DNA of 64,000 nucleotides from Mycobacterium sp. 236(2023) (GTDB lineage: Bacteria; Actinomycetota; Actinomycetes; Mycobacteriales; Mycobacteriaceae): positions 62,001 through 126,000 of the forward strand of contig NZ_JARSBP010000002.1 of NCBI RefSeq assembly GCF_029623955.1, in the 5' to 3' direction. Position 1 is the first letter of the stretch; each line of letters begins with the position of its first letter. Below, piece after piece: positions 8,312 through 17,895 of this stretch. The position numbers were made by a program, and so were the translations under genes. The notes under the pieces were generated by a model that was not told where the DNA came from, ran no database searches, and saw only the letters and a list, made by a program, of their open reading frames with translations.

Positions 8312-9223
8312 CTACTTGTCTCTGCGTGACACGGCCGCTGCCAGGGCCCCTCCGATGGCGCCCAGCGCGAGCGCCGACGGCACCCCGATGCGTGCCGCCT
8401 TGCGCGCGGTCCGGAAGTCCCGGATCTCCCAACCCCGCTCCCTGGCCAGGTCGCGCAGGTCGGCGTCCGGGTTGATGGCCACAGCGGTGCCGACCAGCGA
8501 CAGCATCGGCACATCGTTGAAGCTGTCCGAATATGCGGTGCAGCGGCGCAGGTTGAGGCCCTCGCGGATGGCCAGGGAGCGCACCGCATGCGCTTTTCCG
8601 GAGCCGTGCAGGATGTCGCCGACCAGCCTGCCGGTGAACACCCCGTCGATCGATTCCGCGACGGTGCCGAGTGCGCCTGTCAGGCCCAGCCGCCGCGCGA
8701 TCGTGTCGGCCAGCTCGTACGGCGTCGCGGTGACCAGCCACACCTGCTGGCCCGCGTCGAGGTGCATCTGGGCCAGCGCCCGGGTGCCCGGCCAGATCTT
8801 GTCGGCGATGATCTCGTCGTAGATGTCCTCGCCGAGCTCGACCAGCTCAGCCGTCGACCGGCCCTCGATGAAGGACAGCGCCTTGCGCCTTCCGGCGGCG
8901 ACGTCGTCGCTGTTCTCCCGCCCGGTCAGCTGGAACTTGGCCTGGGCGAAGGCGAACCGGGCCAGGTCCTGATAGGTGAAGTAGTCCCGGGCGGCCAGGC
9001 CGCGGGCGAAATGCACCAGGGATGACCCGTGCACCAACGTGTTGTCGACGTCGAAGAACGCGGCCGCCGTCAGATCGGGCGGAGGTGGCGGCGGACCGTC
9101 CAGCTCACCCAGCGGGCCGTCGGAACCGGAGAGGCCCTCGGACGCGGCTTCGGCGCTGGCTTCGCCGGCCAATTCCTGCGCCCCGGTCTCGGGACCGAAC
9201 GCAGCTCCCCCGGTGTCGGACAC
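8312..9223 (-). CDS. serB1: HAD-IB family phosphatase (SerB1-like)
   Basis: A 303-residue HAD-superfamily subfamily IB hydrolase, equivalent to Rv0505c (annotated as phosphoserine phosphatase SerB1). HAD motif I is [10 protein letters not shown] with the nucleophile and general acid at Asp58 and Asp60; [10 protein letters not shown] is motif II; the [11 protein letters not shown] block is motif IV. A Glu/Ala/Pro-rich 50-residue N-terminus includes a run of six prolines, and a hydrophobic C-terminal helix may anchor it. True serine synthesis is not assured; other family members act on lipid or CicA-type substrates. Start GTG 9223 lies seven bases after a TAATGT -10 box, consistent with a leaderless mRNA. 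Confidence 0.85.
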   Translation of the reverse strand: MSDTGGAAFGPETGAQELAGEASAEAASEGLSGSDGPLGELDGPPPPPPDLTAAAFFDVDNTLVHGSSLVHFARGLAARDYFTYQDLARFAFAQAKFQLTGRENSDDVAAGRRKALSFIEGRSTAELVELGEDIYDEIIADKIWPGTRALAQMHLDAGQQVWLVTATPYELADTIARRLGLTGALGTVAESIDGVFTGRLVGDILHGSGKAHAVRSLAIREGLNLRRCTAYSDSFNDVPMLSLVGTAVAINPDADLRDLARERGWEIRDFRTARKAARIGVPSALALGAIGGALAAAVSRRDK

Positions 9224-9230
9224 GGCTACA

Positions 9231-9256
9231 ACATTAGGTCACCACGGCGCGATACT
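9231..9256. promoter_or_regulatory. divergent leaderless promoters for serB1-like and glutaredoxin-like genes
   Basis: Only 39 bp separate the two divergent GTG starts. On the minus strand a TAATGT hexamer (9236-9231) lies seven bases from the GTG at 9223. On the plus strand GATACT (9251-9256) lies six bases from the GTG at 9263. Both spacings put the transcription start at or next to the start codon, as in mycobacterial leaderless genes. No clear -35 boxes are seen. Confidence 0.5.
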
Positions 9257-9262
9257 GGCGGG

Positions 9263-9517
9263 GTGGACCGACGGGTGGAGCTGCTGACACGTGAGGGCTG
9301 TTCGATGTGCGCGGCCGCGGGAGCGCAGCTTGCGCAGCTGGCGGGCGAGCTGGGGTTCGAGCTGGCTGTCACGGATGTGGATGCCGCCGCCGCGGCGGGC
9401 CGGAACGCGCTGCGGGCCGAGTACGGCGATCGGCTTCCCGTTGTGCTTCTCGACGGGGCCGAGCACAGTTATTGGGAAGTCGACGAAGCCCGGCTGCGGG
9501 CCGACCTCGCCGTCTGA
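9263..9517 (+). CDS. glutaredoxin/thioredoxin-like small protein
   Basis: An 84-residue thioredoxin-fold protein of the DUF836/glutaredoxin-like family, equivalent to Rv0508. The redox motif is CSMC at residues 13-16 after the first strand (VELLTREG), and the cis-Pro region is RLPVVLLDG. It likely serves as a cytoplasmic dithiol oxidoreductase with unknown partners. It precedes hemA by 88 nt on the same strand. The GTG start is set by the -10 box just upstream; no SD is visible. Confidence 0.85.
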   Translation: MDRRVELLTREGCSMCAAAGAQLAQLAGELGFELAVTDVDAAAAAGRNALRAEYGDRLPVVLLDGAEHSYWEVDEARLRADLAV

Positions 9518-9548
9518 GGACGCCCGTGCCCACATTGAGAGCAAATTT

Positions 9549-9574
9549 GGTAGACCAGCTGGTAAACGACTACC
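9549..9574. promoter_or_regulatory. palindrome-containing region upstream of hemA
   Basis: The gap before hemA holds a perfect 10-bp palindrome ACCAGCTGGT at 9554-9563, within an overlapping GGTAG...CTACC inverted repeat (9549-9553 and 9570-9574). It lies 32 bp before the hemA ATG and is more AT-rich than its surroundings. It could be an operator for heme-synthesis control or a promoter element. It matches no operator consensus I know well, such as IdeR or Rex. Confidence 0.3.
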
Positions 9575-9605
9575 TTGAACCTGTGCTGACCGTGGTGAGG
9601 AAGCC

Positions 9606-10973
9606 ATGAGCGTCCTGCTTTTTGGCGTTTCGCACCGCAGTGCGCCGGTATCCGTGTTGGAGCAACTGAGCACGGACGAATCCGACCAGGCCAAGATCAT
9701 CGCCGAGGTGCTCCAGTCCTCGCTGGTCACCGAGGCCATGGTCCTGTCCACCTGCAACCGCGTGGAGATCTACGCCGTCGTCGAGGCATTCCACGGCGGC
9801 CTGTCGGTCATCGGGCAGGTGCTCTCGGAGCATTCCGGCATGTCGCTGCAGGATCTGACCAAATACGCCTACGTCCGCTACGCCGAGGCCGCCGTCGAGC
9901 ACCTCTTCGCCGTCGCCAGCGGGCTGGATTCGGCCGTCGTCGGGGAGCAGCAGGTGCTGGGCCAGGTCCGGCGGGCCTACGCCTCCGCGGAGTCCAACCA
10001 CACCGTCGGCCGCACGCTGCATGAGCTTTCGCAGCGCGCCCTGGCCGTCGGCAAACGGGTCCACTCGGAGACCGGCATCGACGGCGCTGGCGCGTCTGTG
10101 GTGTCGGTCGCGCTGGCCACCGCCGAGAAGAAGGTGGGCTCGCTGGCGGGCCGCAGCGCGGTGGTCGTCGGTGCCGGATCCATGGGTGCGCTGGCCGCCA
10201 AGCAGCTGATGCGCGCCGGTGTGGAACGCATTCACGTCGTCAACCGCAGCCTGCCCCGCGCCAAGCGGCTCGCGGAGAACATCCGCGGCCACGGCGTCGC
10301 GGCCGAAGCGTTCCCGTTCGACCATCTGCCGCCGCTGCTCACCGACGCAGACATCGTCGTCACCTGCACCGGAGCCGTCCGTCCCGTCGTGTCGCTGGCC
10401 GACGTGCACCGCGGCCTGGCCTCGGTCCGCGAGCCCAAGCAGCTGGTGATCTGCGATCTCGGCATGCCCCGCGACGTCGACCCGGCGGTCGCCGGCCTGC
10501 CCGGCGTCTTCGTCGTCGACATGGACCGCATCCTGCGCGAGCCGTCGGCGAAGGCGGCGACGTCGGACGCCGACGCCGCGCGCACGATCGTCGCCGCGGA
10601 AGTCGCCAACTACCTGGCCGGACAGCGGATGGCGGAGGTCACCCCGACCGTCACGGCGCTGCGTCAGCGCGCCGCCGACGTCGTCGAAGCGGAGCTGCTG
10701 CGTCTCGACAACCGTTTGCCGGGTCTGGAGGCCACGCACCGTGACGAGGTCGCCAACACGGTGCGCCGGGTCGTCGACAAGCTGCTGCACGCGCCGACGG
10801 TGCGCGTCAAGCAGTTGGCGAGCGCACCGGGCGGCGACAGCTACGCCGAAGCGCTGCGCGAGCTGTTCGAACTCGACCAGCACGCCGTCGACGCGGTTGC
10901 CGCGGGTGAGCTCGGACCCCTTCCAGGCAATGAAATCAGTTCTCTCACAATCGATCTCGACAAGACCGAGTAA
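9606..10973 (+). CDS. hemA: glutamyl-tRNA reductase
   Basis: First committed step of C5-pathway tetrapyrrole synthesis: NADPH-dependent reduction of glutamyl-tRNA(Glu) to glutamate-1-semialdehyde. 455 residues, normal length. The catalytic Cys50 is in [10 protein letters not shown]; the [13 protein letters not shown] and [13 protein letters not shown] motifs define the catalytic domain. The NADPH Rossmann motif is [16 protein letters not shown], and a helical dimerisation domain forms the C-terminus. ATG 9606 is preceded by GTGAGGAAG. hemC follows 25 nt later, so hemA-hemC-hemD-hemB form an operon. HemL, which uses its product, is encoded 10 kb downstream. Confidence 0.97.
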   Translation: MSVLLFGVSHRSAPVSVLEQLSTDESDQAKIIAEVLQSSLVTEAMVLSTCNRVEIYAVVEAFHGGLSVIGQVLSEHSGMSLQDLTKYAYVRYAEAAVEHLFAVASGLDSAVVGEQQVLGQVRRAYASAESNHTVGRTLHELSQRALAVGKRVHSETGIDGAGASVVSVALATAEKKVGSLAGRSAVVVGAGSMGALAAKQLMRAGVERIHVVNRSLPRAKRLAENIRGHGVAAEAFPFDHLPPLLTDADIVVTCTGAVRPVVSLADVHRGLASVREPKQLVICDLGMPRDVDPAVAGLPGVFVVDMDRILREPSAKAATSDADAARTIVAAEVANYLAGQRMAEVTPTVTALRQRAADVVEAELLRLDNRLPGLEATHRDEVANTVRRVVDKLLHAPTVRVKQLASAPGGDSYAEALRELFELDQHAVDAVAAGELGPLPGNEISSLTIDLDKTE

Positions 10974-10998
10974 CGCTCGGTCTGCGGAAAGTCACCAC

Positions 10999-11934
10999 GT
11001 GATTCGTATCGGCACCAGGGGAAGCCTGCTTGCCACCACCCAGGCGGGCGTGATCCGCGACGCGTTGACCGCAGCCGGCCACGACGCCGAGTTGCTCATC
11101 GTGTCCACCGAGGGGGACCGATCGGACGCTCCGATCGCCGAGATCGGTGTCGGAGTGTTCACCGCGGCGCTGCGCGAGGCCATCGCAGACCGCTCCGTCG
11201 ACATGGCGGTGCACTCGTACAAAGATTTGCCGACAGCGGTGGACCCGCGCTTCGTGATCGCTGCGATACCGGTGCGCGCGGACGCTCGCGACGCCTTGGT
11301 GGCCCGTGACGGATTGGTGCTCGGAGAGTTGCCGGCGGGTTCGGTCATCGGCACCTCGTCGCCGCGGCGGGCGGCACAGCTTAAAGCACTGGGTCTCGGT
11401 TTGGAAATCCGCCCCCTACGAGGCAACCTAGATACCAGGTTGAACAGGGTAAGCAGCGGTGATCTCGACGCCGTCGTCGTCGCCCGGGCGGGATTGGCCC
11501 GCATCGGTCGCCTCGACGCAGTCACCGAGACGCTGGAACCGGTACAGATGTTGCCGGCGCCGGCGCAGGGGGCTTTGGCAGTCGAGTGCCGTGCCGGTGA
11601 TACGGCGCTTGCGGAACTGTTGGCGACACTCGATGACGCCGACACCCGGGCGTCGGTCACCGCAGAGCGAACCTTGCTGGCCGAACTGGAGGCGGGTTGC
11701 TCCGCACCGGTGGGCGCGATCGCAGAGGTGGTCGAGTCGATCGATGAGGACGGCCGAGTCTTCGAAGAGCTGTCGCTGCGCGGCTGCGTGGCGACGCTGG
11801 ACGGATCCGATGTGATCCGTGCGTCCGGCATCGGGACACCCGATCGGGCACGAGAGCTAGGGCTCTCCGTGGCCGAGGAGCTATTCGAGCTGGGGGCGCG
11901 CGATCTGTTGGACGAACGCGGGAGAGACATATGA
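10999..11934 (+). CDS. hemC: hydroxymethylbilane synthase (porphobilinogen deaminase)
   Basis: Polymerises four porphobilinogens into hydroxymethylbilane. 311 residues. The N-terminal [16 protein letters not shown] and the substrate region [14 protein letters not shown] are typical. Cys234 in [11 protein letters not shown] carries the dipyrromethane cofactor. GTG 10999 is chosen because it directly precedes IRIGTRGS; no strong SD is visible. The stop overlaps the start of hemD by 4 nt (ATGA), so translation is coupled. Confidence 0.97.
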   Translation: MIRIGTRGSLLATTQAGVIRDALTAAGHDAELLIVSTEGDRSDAPIAEIGVGVFTAALREAIADRSVDMAVHSYKDLPTAVDPRFVIAAIPVRADARDALVARDGLVLGELPAGSVIGTSSPRRAAQLKALGLGLEIRPLRGNLDTRLNRVSSGDLDAVVVARAGLARIGRLDAVTETLEPVQMLPAPAQGALAVECRAGDTALAELLATLDDADTRASVTAERTLLAELEAGCSAPVGAIAEVVESIDEDGRVFEELSLRGCVATLDGSDVIRASGIGTPDRARELGLSVAEELFELGARDLLDERGRDI

Positions 11935-13655
11935 GCTTGCGAGGACGCAAGGGCAAGCCCGGCCGCATCACGTTCGTCGGCTCCGGGCCCGGTGACCCGG
12001 GTCTGCTGACGGCGCGTGCCCGCACGGTGCTTGCCAACGCCGCCCTGGTGTTCACCGATCCCGACGTGCCTGAAGCGGTGCTCGCCCTGGTGGGCTGTGA
12101 GTTGCCGCCGCCGTCGGGACCCCTGCCACCGGTCGCTGCCGGAGCGGCTTCGAAGCCGGCTGCCGACGCGGCGCCCAAGCCGGCCGACGCAGCGGCCAGA
12201 CAGGACGATCAGGCCGACAAGCCGGCCGACGCGGTCGCACCTGCCGAGGACGCCGTCATCCCTGGCGGCCCCGATGTGCGGCCCGCCCTCGGTGATCCGG
12301 CCGAGGTCGCCAAGACGCTGGCCACCGAGGCGCGCACCGGCGTCGACGTCGTGCGGTTGGTCGCCGGTGACCCGCTGTCGGTCGACTCGGTGATCACCGA
12401 GGTCAACGCGCTGGCCAAGACGCAGCTGACGTTCGAGATCGTGCCCGGCCTGCCGGACACGTCGGCGGTGCCGACCTACGCGGGGCTGCCGCTGGGCTCG
12501 GCGCACACCGTGGCCGACATCCGCGGCGACGTCGACTGGGCCGCGCTGGCCGCGGCACCGGGACCACTGATCCTGCACGCGACGGCGTCGCGCCTGCCGG
12601 ACGCGGCCCGCACGCTGATCGAGTACGGCCTCGCCGACTCCACGCCTGCCGTGGTGACCGCCAACGGCACCACATGCCAACAGCGTTCGGTCGAGACGAC
12701 GCTCGCCGGGCTGCTCGACAAGGCGACGCTGGCGGGCGCCGAACCGGCAGGACCGCTGACGGGCACGCTCGTCGTGACCATCGGCCGCACCGTCGCCAAC
12801 CGGGCCAAGCTGAACTGGTGGGAGAGCCGCGCCCTGTACGGGTGGACGGTGCTGGTGCCTCGCACCAAGGACCAGGCGGGCGAGATGAGTGATCGCCTCG
12901 TCGGCCACGGCGCGCTGCCCATCGAGGTGCCGACCATCGCGGTCGAGCCGCCCCGCAGCCCGGCCCAGATGGAAAGGGCCGTCAAGGGTTTGGTGGACGG
13001 CCGGTTCCAGTGGGTGGTGTTCACGTCCACCAACGCCGTGCGTGCGGTGTGGGAGAAGTTCAACGAGTTCGGGCTCGACGCCCGCGCGTTCTCCGGGGTG
13101 AAGATCGCGTGTGTCGGTCAGGCCACCGCGGAGAAGGTGCGCGCCTTCGGGATCAACCCCGAGTTGGTGCCGACCGGTGAGCAGAGCTCACTGGGCCTGC
13201 TCGACGAGTTCCCGCCGTACGACGACATTTTCGATCCGGTGAACCGCGTGCTGTTGCCGCGTGCCGACATCGCGACCGAGACGCTGGCCGAAGGTCTGCG
13301 CGAACTCGGTTGGGAGATCGAGGATGTCACCGCGTACCGCACCGTGCGTGCTGCTCCGCCGCCGGCGCACACCCGCGAGATGATCAAGACCGGTGGTTTC
13401 GACGCCGTGTGCTTCACCTCGAGCTCGACGGTGCGCAACCTGGTCGGCATTGCGGGCAAGCCGCACGCCCGTACGATCGTCGCCTGCATCGGCCCCAAGA
13501 CTGCCGAGACCGCAGCCGAATTCGGCCTGCGCGTCGATGTGCAGCCCGAGGTCGCCGCGGTCGGTCCGCTTGTCGAGGCGCTGGCCGAGCACGCCGCGAG
13601 GCTCCGCGCCGAAGGGGCGTTGCCGCCGCCGCGGAAGAAGAGCCGCCGCCGCTAG
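11931..13655 (+). CDS. hemD: uroporphyrinogen-III synthase with N-terminal SUMT-like domain
   Basis: A 574-residue fusion equivalent to Rv0511. Residues 1-280 resemble uroporphyrinogen-III C-methyltransferase (TP-methylase fold): [18 protein letters not shown] near the N-terminus and [14 protein letters not shown] Pro/Ala/Lys/Asp-rich insert of about 60 residues (roughly 60-118) splits that domain where the catalytic loop of SUMT would be, so methyltransferase activity is doubtful. Residues 300-560 form the HemD domain, starting [17 protein letters not shown] and including VFTSTNAV and [10 protein letters not shown], which closes hydroxymethylbilane to uroporphyrinogen III. The tail is basic (PRKKSRRR). 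Fourth gene of the heme run; hemB follows after 17 nt. Confidence 0.93.
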   Translation: MSLRGRKGKPGRITFVGSGPGDPGLLTARARTVLANAALVFTDPDVPEAVLALVGCELPPPSGPLPPVAAGAASKPAADAAPKPADAAARQDDQADKPADAVAPAEDAVIPGGPDVRPALGDPAEVAKTLATEARTGVDVVRLVAGDPLSVDSVITEVNALAKTQLTFEIVPGLPDTSAVPTYAGLPLGSAHTVADIRGDVDWAALAAAPGPLILHATASRLPDAARTLIEYGLADSTPAVVTANGTTCQQRSVETTLAGLLDKATLAGAEPAGPLTGTLVVTIGRTVANRAKLNWWESRALYGWTVLVPRTKDQAGEMSDRLVGHGALPIEVPTIAVEPPRSPAQMERAVKGLVDGRFQWVVFTSTNAVRAVWEKFNEFGLDARAFSGVKIACVGQATAEKVRAFGINPELVPTGEQSSLGLLDEFPPYDDIFDPVNRVLLPRADIATETLAEGLRELGWEIEDVTAYRTVRAAPPPAHTREMIKTGGFDAVCFTSSSTVRNLVGIAGKPHARTIVACIGPKTAETAAEFGLRVDVQPEVAAVGPLVEALAEHAARLRAEGALPPPRKKSRRR

Positions 13656-13672
13656 CCGAGGAGCTGCCAAAA

Positions 13673-14653
13673 GTGGGGTTCCCCCGACACCGCCCCAGAA
13701 GGCTGCGGACCACTCCGGCGATGCGCCGGCTTGTCGCCCAGACTTCTTTGGAGCCAAGGCATCTCGTTCTGCCGATGTTCGTCGCCGACGGTATCGACGC
13801 GCCCCGCGACATCGCCTCCATGCCGGGCGTCTATCAGCACACCCGGGACTCGTTGCGCCGCGCCGCCGCCGACGCGGTCGCCGCGGGCGTCGGCGGGTTG
13901 ATGCTCTTCGGGGTGCCCAGGGACGAGGACAAGGACGCCACCGGCAGCGTGGGTGTCGACCCGGACGGGATCCTCAACGTCGCGTTGCGCGATCTCGCTG
14001 AGGACCTCGGCGACGACACCGTGCTGATGGCCGACACGTGCCTCGACGAGTTCACCGACCACGGCCACTGCGGTGTGATCGACGCGGCGGGTCGCGTGGA
14101 CAATGACCAGACCAATCGTCGCTACGTCGAACTTGCTGTGGCGCAAGCGCATTCCGGTGCACACGTGGTGGGTCCGAGCGGCATGATGGACGGTCAGGTG
14201 GCCGCGATCCGCGACGGGCTTGACGCTGCCGGGCACGCCGACACGGCGATCCTGGCCTACGCCGCGAAGTTCGCCTCCGGCTTCTACGGTCCGTTCCGGG
14301 AGGCGGTGGCCTCCAGCCTGCAGGGCGATCGCCGTACCTACCAACAGGATTCGGGCAACTCCCGCGAAGCGCTGCACGAGGTCGAGCTCGACATCGACGA
14401 AGGCGCCGACATGGTGATGGTCAAGCCCGCGATGTCCTACCTCGACGTGGTGCGGGCAGCCGCCGACATCTCACCGGTTCCCGTTGCCGCGTACCAGGTG
14501 TCGGGGGAGTACTCGATGATCACGGCCGCGGCGGCCAACGGCTGGATCGACCTGCGCACGGTGGCACTCGAAACGCTGACCGGGATCCGGCGCGCAGGCG
14601 CCGACATCGTGCTCACCTACTGGGCCGCCGACGCGGCGCGCTGGCTGTCGTGA
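13673..14653 (+). CDS. hemB: delta-aminolevulinic acid dehydratase (porphobilinogen synthase)
   Basis: Condenses two aminolevulinates to porphobilinogen. 326 residues, normal size. Active-site lysines are Lys199 in YAAKFAS and Lys251 in MVKPAM, the second forming the Schiff base. The metal region reads DTCLDEFTDHGHCG, with Asp at a cysteine position of zinc-type enzymes, so a magnesium-dependent type is likely. GTG 13673 gives VGFPRHRPRRLR and follows a GAGGAG 10 nt upstream. Its stop overlaps the GTG of the next gene by 4 nt. Confidence 0.96.
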   Translation: MGFPRHRPRRLRTTPAMRRLVAQTSLEPRHLVLPMFVADGIDAPRDIASMPGVYQHTRDSLRRAAADAVAAGVGGLMLFGVPRDEDKDATGSVGVDPDGILNVALRDLAEDLGDDTVLMADTCLDEFTDHGHCGVIDAAGRVDNDQTNRRYVELAVAQAHSGAHVVGPSGMMDGQVAAIRDGLDAAGHADTAILAYAAKFASGFYGPFREAVASSLQGDRRTYQQDSGNSREALHEVELDIDEGADMVMVKPAMSYLDVVRAAADISPVPVAAYQVSGEYSMITAAAANGWIDLRTVALETLTGIRRAGADIVLTYWAADAARWLS

Positions 14654-15072
14654 CGGGCCCGAGTCAACCACCGGACAAACCGAAGAGACCCGAGGACGTC
14701 GACACGGGATTCTGGCTGTGGGTCCTCTCGCTGCCGTTGATGTCCGCGGCCTACGTGCTCGACCTGGTCACAGTGCAGAAGCATCCCAACGCCTTCGTGC
14801 TGGCCATCGCGCTGATCTTCGTCGTCATCGTGTCCGCGGTGGTGCTGACGTTCATGTTCCTGATGCGGCAGGGGTATCGGTGGGCCCGCACGCTGCTGAC
14901 CGGCGGCGCGATCGCGGTCGTCGTCTATTCGGTGTCGAGTTTGTTCAACGTGGAGCGGCCCGACACGCTCGCCGTCGTTTTCGCCGCGCTGGTGATCGTC
15001 GGTTCGGTGCTGGCCGGCGGCGGGACGTACCTGCTGCACCGCAAGGACTCCCACGAATTCTTCGCCCGCTGA
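14650..15072 (+). CDS. small membrane protein downstream of hemB
   Basis: A 140-residue protein with a short polar N-terminus and four hydrophobic segments: LWVLSLPLMSAAYVLDLV, a segment rich in Val/Ile (residues 45-70), then two more, ending in a charged tail HRKDSHEFFAR. Function unknown. It is translationally coupled to hemB by a 4-nt overlap and is the first of four small membrane genes closing the heme operon. A role in heme synthesis is only suggested by position. Confidence 0.75.
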   Translation: MTGPSQPPDKPKRPEDVDTGFWLWVLSLPLMSAAYVLDLVTVQKHPNAFVLAIALIFVVIVSAVVLTFMFLMRQGYRWARTLLTGGAIAVVVYSVSSLFNVERPDTLAVVFAALVIVGSVLAGGGTYLLHRKDSHEFFAR

Positions 15073-15092
15073 TTCGTTACGCTGGCCCGATC

Positions 15093-15536
15093 ATGACCGC
15101 ACCGACGCCGCCGAGCAGGCCACGCATCGTCGATCTCGCGTTCTGGTGCTTCATCGGCGGTGCGGTGATCATCATCGTCGGCGGCTTGATGGCCGCCACC
15201 GCCACCTATGAGGCGGCCAGGGGTGCCATCCCGGACACCGTGTCCGATGACCAGGTGCGCAGCTACCTCACCATCTACCGGTACAGCGGTATCGGCTCGG
15301 TGGTCGTGGCGGGTGCGCTCGCCTTTCTCGCAGGCCGCGCCCGCGGTGGTGACCCTCGTTTCCGGTTGGCCACCCTCGCGCTGGCGTTCGCGATGGTGGT
15401 GGTCATCGGCATGCTGGCGCTCGGCGTCGGTGTCGCCCAGCCGCTGATCCTGCTCGGTCTGCTCCCCGTCCTCATCGGCACCGTGCTGTTCGTCCAGCCG
15501 TCGGCGCGACTGTGGTTCCAGGAGGAGAAGGCGTGA
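15093..15536 (+). CDS. four-helix membrane protein
   Basis: A 147-residue protein with four predicted membrane segments (about residues 17-37, 66-84, 92-113, 117-133). The loop YEAARGAIPDTVSDDQVRSYLTIYRYS after the first helix carries most of the charged residues. No known domain recognised. The ATG at 15093 is 20 nt after the previous stop, and its stop overlaps the next GTG by 4 nt, so it belongs to the heme-distal run. Confidence 0.75.
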   Translation: MTAPTPPSRPRIVDLAFWCFIGGAVIIIVGGLMAATATYEAARGAIPDTVSDDQVRSYLTIYRYSGIGSVVVAGALAFLAGRARGGDPRFRLATLALAFAMVVVIGMLALGVGVAQPLILLGLLPVLIGTVLFVQPSARLWFQEEKA

Positions 15537-16045
15537 CAGAGCCGGCCGCAGGGTCCGCGAACCCCGCCGAGACGGCCGAGGTGCTGTTCCGCGAACAGGG
15601 CGCGAGCTGGCTGTGGGTGCTGGCGGGACCAGGTGCCGGCATCGCGATGGCGCTGATCCAGCTCTCCGCCGGCTACGGCATCCAGTGGGTGGTGCCGGCA
15701 CTGTTCTTCGTGTTGGTCTCGGGCTTCCTGGCGATCCAGGTGAAGGCGGCCCGCATTCACACGTCGGTGGAGCTGACGACCGAGAGGCTGCGCCAGGGCA
15801 CCGAGGTCACCCGGATCGACGAGATCGTCCGGATCTATCCGGAGGCGAGCGGGTCGGAGACGCCGAAGTGGCAGTACGCTCGCGCGCTCGGTGAGCTCAC
15901 CGGCGTTCCGCGCGGTCGTACGGGTATCGGGGTGCGCCTCACCAACGACCGGACGGCGCAGGCCTGGGCGCGCAAGCACCACCAGTTGCGTGAGGCGCTG
16001 ACCAACCTGGTCGAGGAGCGCATCCCGCCGGAGCCAGCGTCGTGA
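15533..16045 (+). CDS. membrane protein with cytoplasmic C-terminal domain (Rv0513-like candidate)
   Basis: A 170-residue protein with two central hydrophobic helices (about 26-48 and 51-72) followed by a roughly 95-residue soluble part containing VELTTERLRQGTEVTRIDEIVRI, read in two halves. It resembles DUF3093-type membrane proteins in layout, but I cannot assign it firmly. By position and size it is the best match to tuberculosis Rv0513. GTG 15533 overlaps the previous stop, and its own stop overlaps the next gene by 4 nt. Confidence 0.7.
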   Translation: MTEPAAGSANPAETAEVLFREQGASWLWVLAGPGAGIAMALIQLSAGYGIQWVVPALFFVLVSGFLAIQVKAARIHTSVELTTERLRQGTEVTRIDEIVRIYPEASGSETPKWQYARALGELTGVPRGRTGIGVRLTNDRTAQAWARKHHQLREALTNLVEERIPPEPAS

Positions 16046-16296
16046 CCTCTCGGCGCGCGGTCATCGAACTCGTCGTCGCAGCCGTCGCGGCGCTCGGCTG
16101 TGTCCTTGCTTGGGTCAACGCCAGCGCCGACGTCGTCGTCGAGCCTGTGGTCGACGGTGAGCCGTCGACGATGTCGCAGGTCTACTACGCGCCGATGCTG
16201 ACGCTGTCGCTGCTGCTGGCGACCGTCGCGGGGGTGTTCGCCGTCGTCGGGATCGCGCGCCTGCGCCGCGGCGTCGCGAAACCGCCAACGCGGTAG
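16042..16296 (+). CDS. two-helix membrane protein (Rv0514-like candidate)
   Basis: An 84-residue protein with two membrane helices (about residues 7-24 and 52-74) linked by a loop with VVVEPVVDGEPSTMSQVYY and ending in a basic stretch (LRRGVAKPP). Function unknown. GTG 16042 overlaps the upstream stop. It is the last gene of the hemA-hemB transcription run; about 100 nt without a gene follow. Confidence 0.7.
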   Translation: MTSRRAVIELVVAAVAALGCVLAWVNASADVVVEPVVDGEPSTMSQVYYAPMLTLSLLLATVAGVFAVVGIARLRRGVAKPPTR

Positions 16297-16364
16297 TCCT
16301 GTGCGCCGCGTGACTACCGCCGTGGCGCTCTCGCGAAATGTCTGTGGGCCTCGCCACAACCACG

Positions 16365-16392
16365 TTGGTACAAAGTTCGGAATCTGTAACAC
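16365..16392 (+). promoter_or_regulatory. putative promoter of the MpaB-like gene
   Basis: TTGGTA at 16365-16370 and TAACAC at 16387-16392 with a 16-bp spacer resemble -35 and -10 boxes. The ATG at 16401 is eight bases after the -10 box and has no SD, so a leaderless transcript is plausible. This supports ATG 16401 over the longer alternative at 16338, which would place the promoter inside the gene. Confidence 0.45.
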
Positions 16393-16400
16393 TGTTGCGT

Positions 16401-17273
16401 ATGACCGAGTTGGCGCAGCAGCCCGAGCATTTGGATGACGCCCTGCCCCTAGGGCCGCAGTCCCTGGTGTGGCGGTGGTTCGGCGACAACCGCATGTACC
16501 TGATCGGCCCGCGGCCGGCGGTGCTGCAGAACATGCTCGCCGAACTCGGCCAGGGCGTGTACGACCACTCGACGTTCTTCGCCGACACCGCCGAGCGCCT
16601 GCGCCGCACGATCCCGCCGATCTTCAACACCGTGTACGGGTCCGACGAGGACAACGCGGGACTCCAGGTCCGCGACTTCCACCATCACGTCAAGGGCGTG
16701 ATGCCGGACACCCAGGGAGGAGAGGCGGGCCGCTACCACGCTCTCGATCCGGAGACGTACTTCTGGGCGCACGCGACGTTCGTCGAGCAGATCTACTACT
16801 TCGCCGACACGTTCGTGAAGCGCCTGACCGACGAAGAGCGCGAGCAGATCTGGCTCGAGTCGAAGACGTGGTACCGCCGCTACGGCGTCAGCGACCGCGT
16901 CATGCCGGCGACGTACGCCGAGTTCGTCGAGTACTGGGACCGGATGATGGAGCAGGTCGTCGTCGCGCACCCGTCGGCCAAGTACGGCGTCGGCTATGTG
17001 ACGAAGGGCTTCCCGAAGCCCAAGGCCGTCCACCCACTCGTCTGGAAGCTCGTCGCCCCCGTCTTCAACCCGGCCGCGGCGTTCCTGACCACCGGAGGCC
17101 TGCCGCCGAGGGCACGCCAGCTGCTGGGCCTGCCCTGGAGTGACAAGCAGGAACGCCGCTATCAGCGGTTCGCCGCGTTCTGGCGCACGCGGCCGGTGAA
17201 CTGGGTGTGGGACCGTCTTCCGATGAACGTGCGTTACAGCGGTTACGCCGTCAAGGGCTATGCCAGGGGCTGA
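16401..17273 (+). CDS. MpaB/DUF2236-family oxygenase-like protein
   Basis: A 290-residue protein of the DUF2236 family (MpaB/latex-clearing-protein-like, heme-binding oxygenases and mycophenolic-acid MpaB'). The family blocks are [15 protein letters not shown] and [17 protein letters not shown], carrying conserved His and Asp/Glu residues, plus [13 protein letters not shown]. Mycobacterial members are uncharacterised; some family members use a b-type heme and are linked to steroid or polyprenoid oxidation. The following TetR gene overlaps it by 14 nt and probably controls it. Confidence 0.8.
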   Translation: MTELAQQPEHLDDALPLGPQSLVWRWFGDNRMYLIGPRPAVLQNMLAELGQGVYDHSTFFADTAERLRRTIPPIFNTVYGSDEDNAGLQVRDFHHHVKGVMPDTQGGEAGRYHALDPETYFWAHATFVEQIYYFADTFVKRLTDEEREQIWLESKTWYRRYGVSDRVMPATYAEFVEYWDRMMEQVVVAHPSAKYGVGYVTKGFPKPKAVHPLVWKLVAPVFNPAAAFLTTGGLPPRARQLLGLPWSDKQERRYQRFAAFWRTRPVNWVWDRLPMNVRYSGYAVKGYARG

Positions 17274-17853
17274 CGCGGCGACCACTCACATCCTCGACGC
17301 CGCCGTCGTCGAGTTCGAGCGGCACGGCTTCCGCCGGGTCGCGCTCGAGGACGTCGCCCGTCGCGCCGGTGTCAGCCGCACCACGATCTACCGGCGCTTC
17401 GCCAACAAGGACGAGCTCGTCGGCGCGGTGATCGAGAGGGAGAACGTCGCGCTGTTCGCCGACATCGCAACCGAGCTGAAACAGGCTGGGCCGCAGTCGA
17501 ATATGTACGTCGAAGCCTTCACGCTGTCGATACTGAAGTTCCGCAGGCACCGGGTGCTGCACCAGATGATTGTCGAGGAGCCAGGTCTCGTGCTGCAGCT
17601 CGCGGCGCTCTATCACCGCGCCGCGATCGAGCGGATGGCCGAGGCGCTTCGGGTGATCTTCCCGCCGGGATTTGCCGAACGCATCGGCGCCGAGGCGGTC
17701 GACGACCTCGCCGACTGCATCCTGCGCTACGCAGCGATGGTGCTGCTGCTGCCGAGCGCGCAACCGCTGGAGACGGCCGACGACATCCGCGCGTTCGCGC
17801 GGCGGCATTTTCTGCCCAGTCTTCCGATGAGTGTGCGAACCGTCCCCGCATGA
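17260..17853 (+). CDS. TetR/AcrR family transcriptional regulator
   Basis: A 197-residue regulator. The N-terminal helix-turn-helix [20 protein letters not shown] followed by [12 protein letters not shown] is a textbook TetR DNA-binding domain. The C-terminal ligand domain shows no assignable specificity. Its start lies inside the last codons of the MpaB-like gene, so the two are co-expressed; autoregulation of the pair is a reasonable inference. Confidence 0.9.
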   Translation: MPGADAATTHILDAAVVEFERHGFRRVALEDVARRAGVSRTTIYRRFANKDELVGAVIERENVALFADIATELKQAGPQSNMYVEAFTLSILKFRRHRVLHQMIVEEPGLVLQLAALYHRAAIERMAEALRVIFPPGFAERIGAEAVDDLADCILRYAAMVLLLPSAQPLETADDIRAFARRHFLPSLPMSVRTVPA

Positions 17854-17859
17854 CGTCGT

Positions 17860-17885
17860 GTTTCGCAGGTCACACTTTCGGGCAG
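17860..17885 (+). promoter_or_regulatory. SigF-like promoter candidate
   Basis: GTTT at 17860-17863 and GGGCAG at 17880-17885 are 16 bp apart. Mycobacterial SigF promoters have GTTT, about 15-17 bp, then GGGTAT; the -35 and spacing agree and the -10 matches at four of six positions. The predicted start is a few bases before the ATG at 17896. Confidence 0.35.
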
Positions 17886-17895
17886 CCCGCTAGCC

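Noticed and set aside
9570..10883. 437-residue minus-strand frame over hemA
   Set aside because: HemA on the plus strand has all catalytic motifs; the antisense product is low complexity.
10992..12908. 638-residue open frame on the minus strand across hemC and hemD
   Set aside because: It is antisense to two clear heme enzymes and has Arg/Ser/Gly-rich, domain-free composition, as expected for antisense frames in GC-rich DNA.
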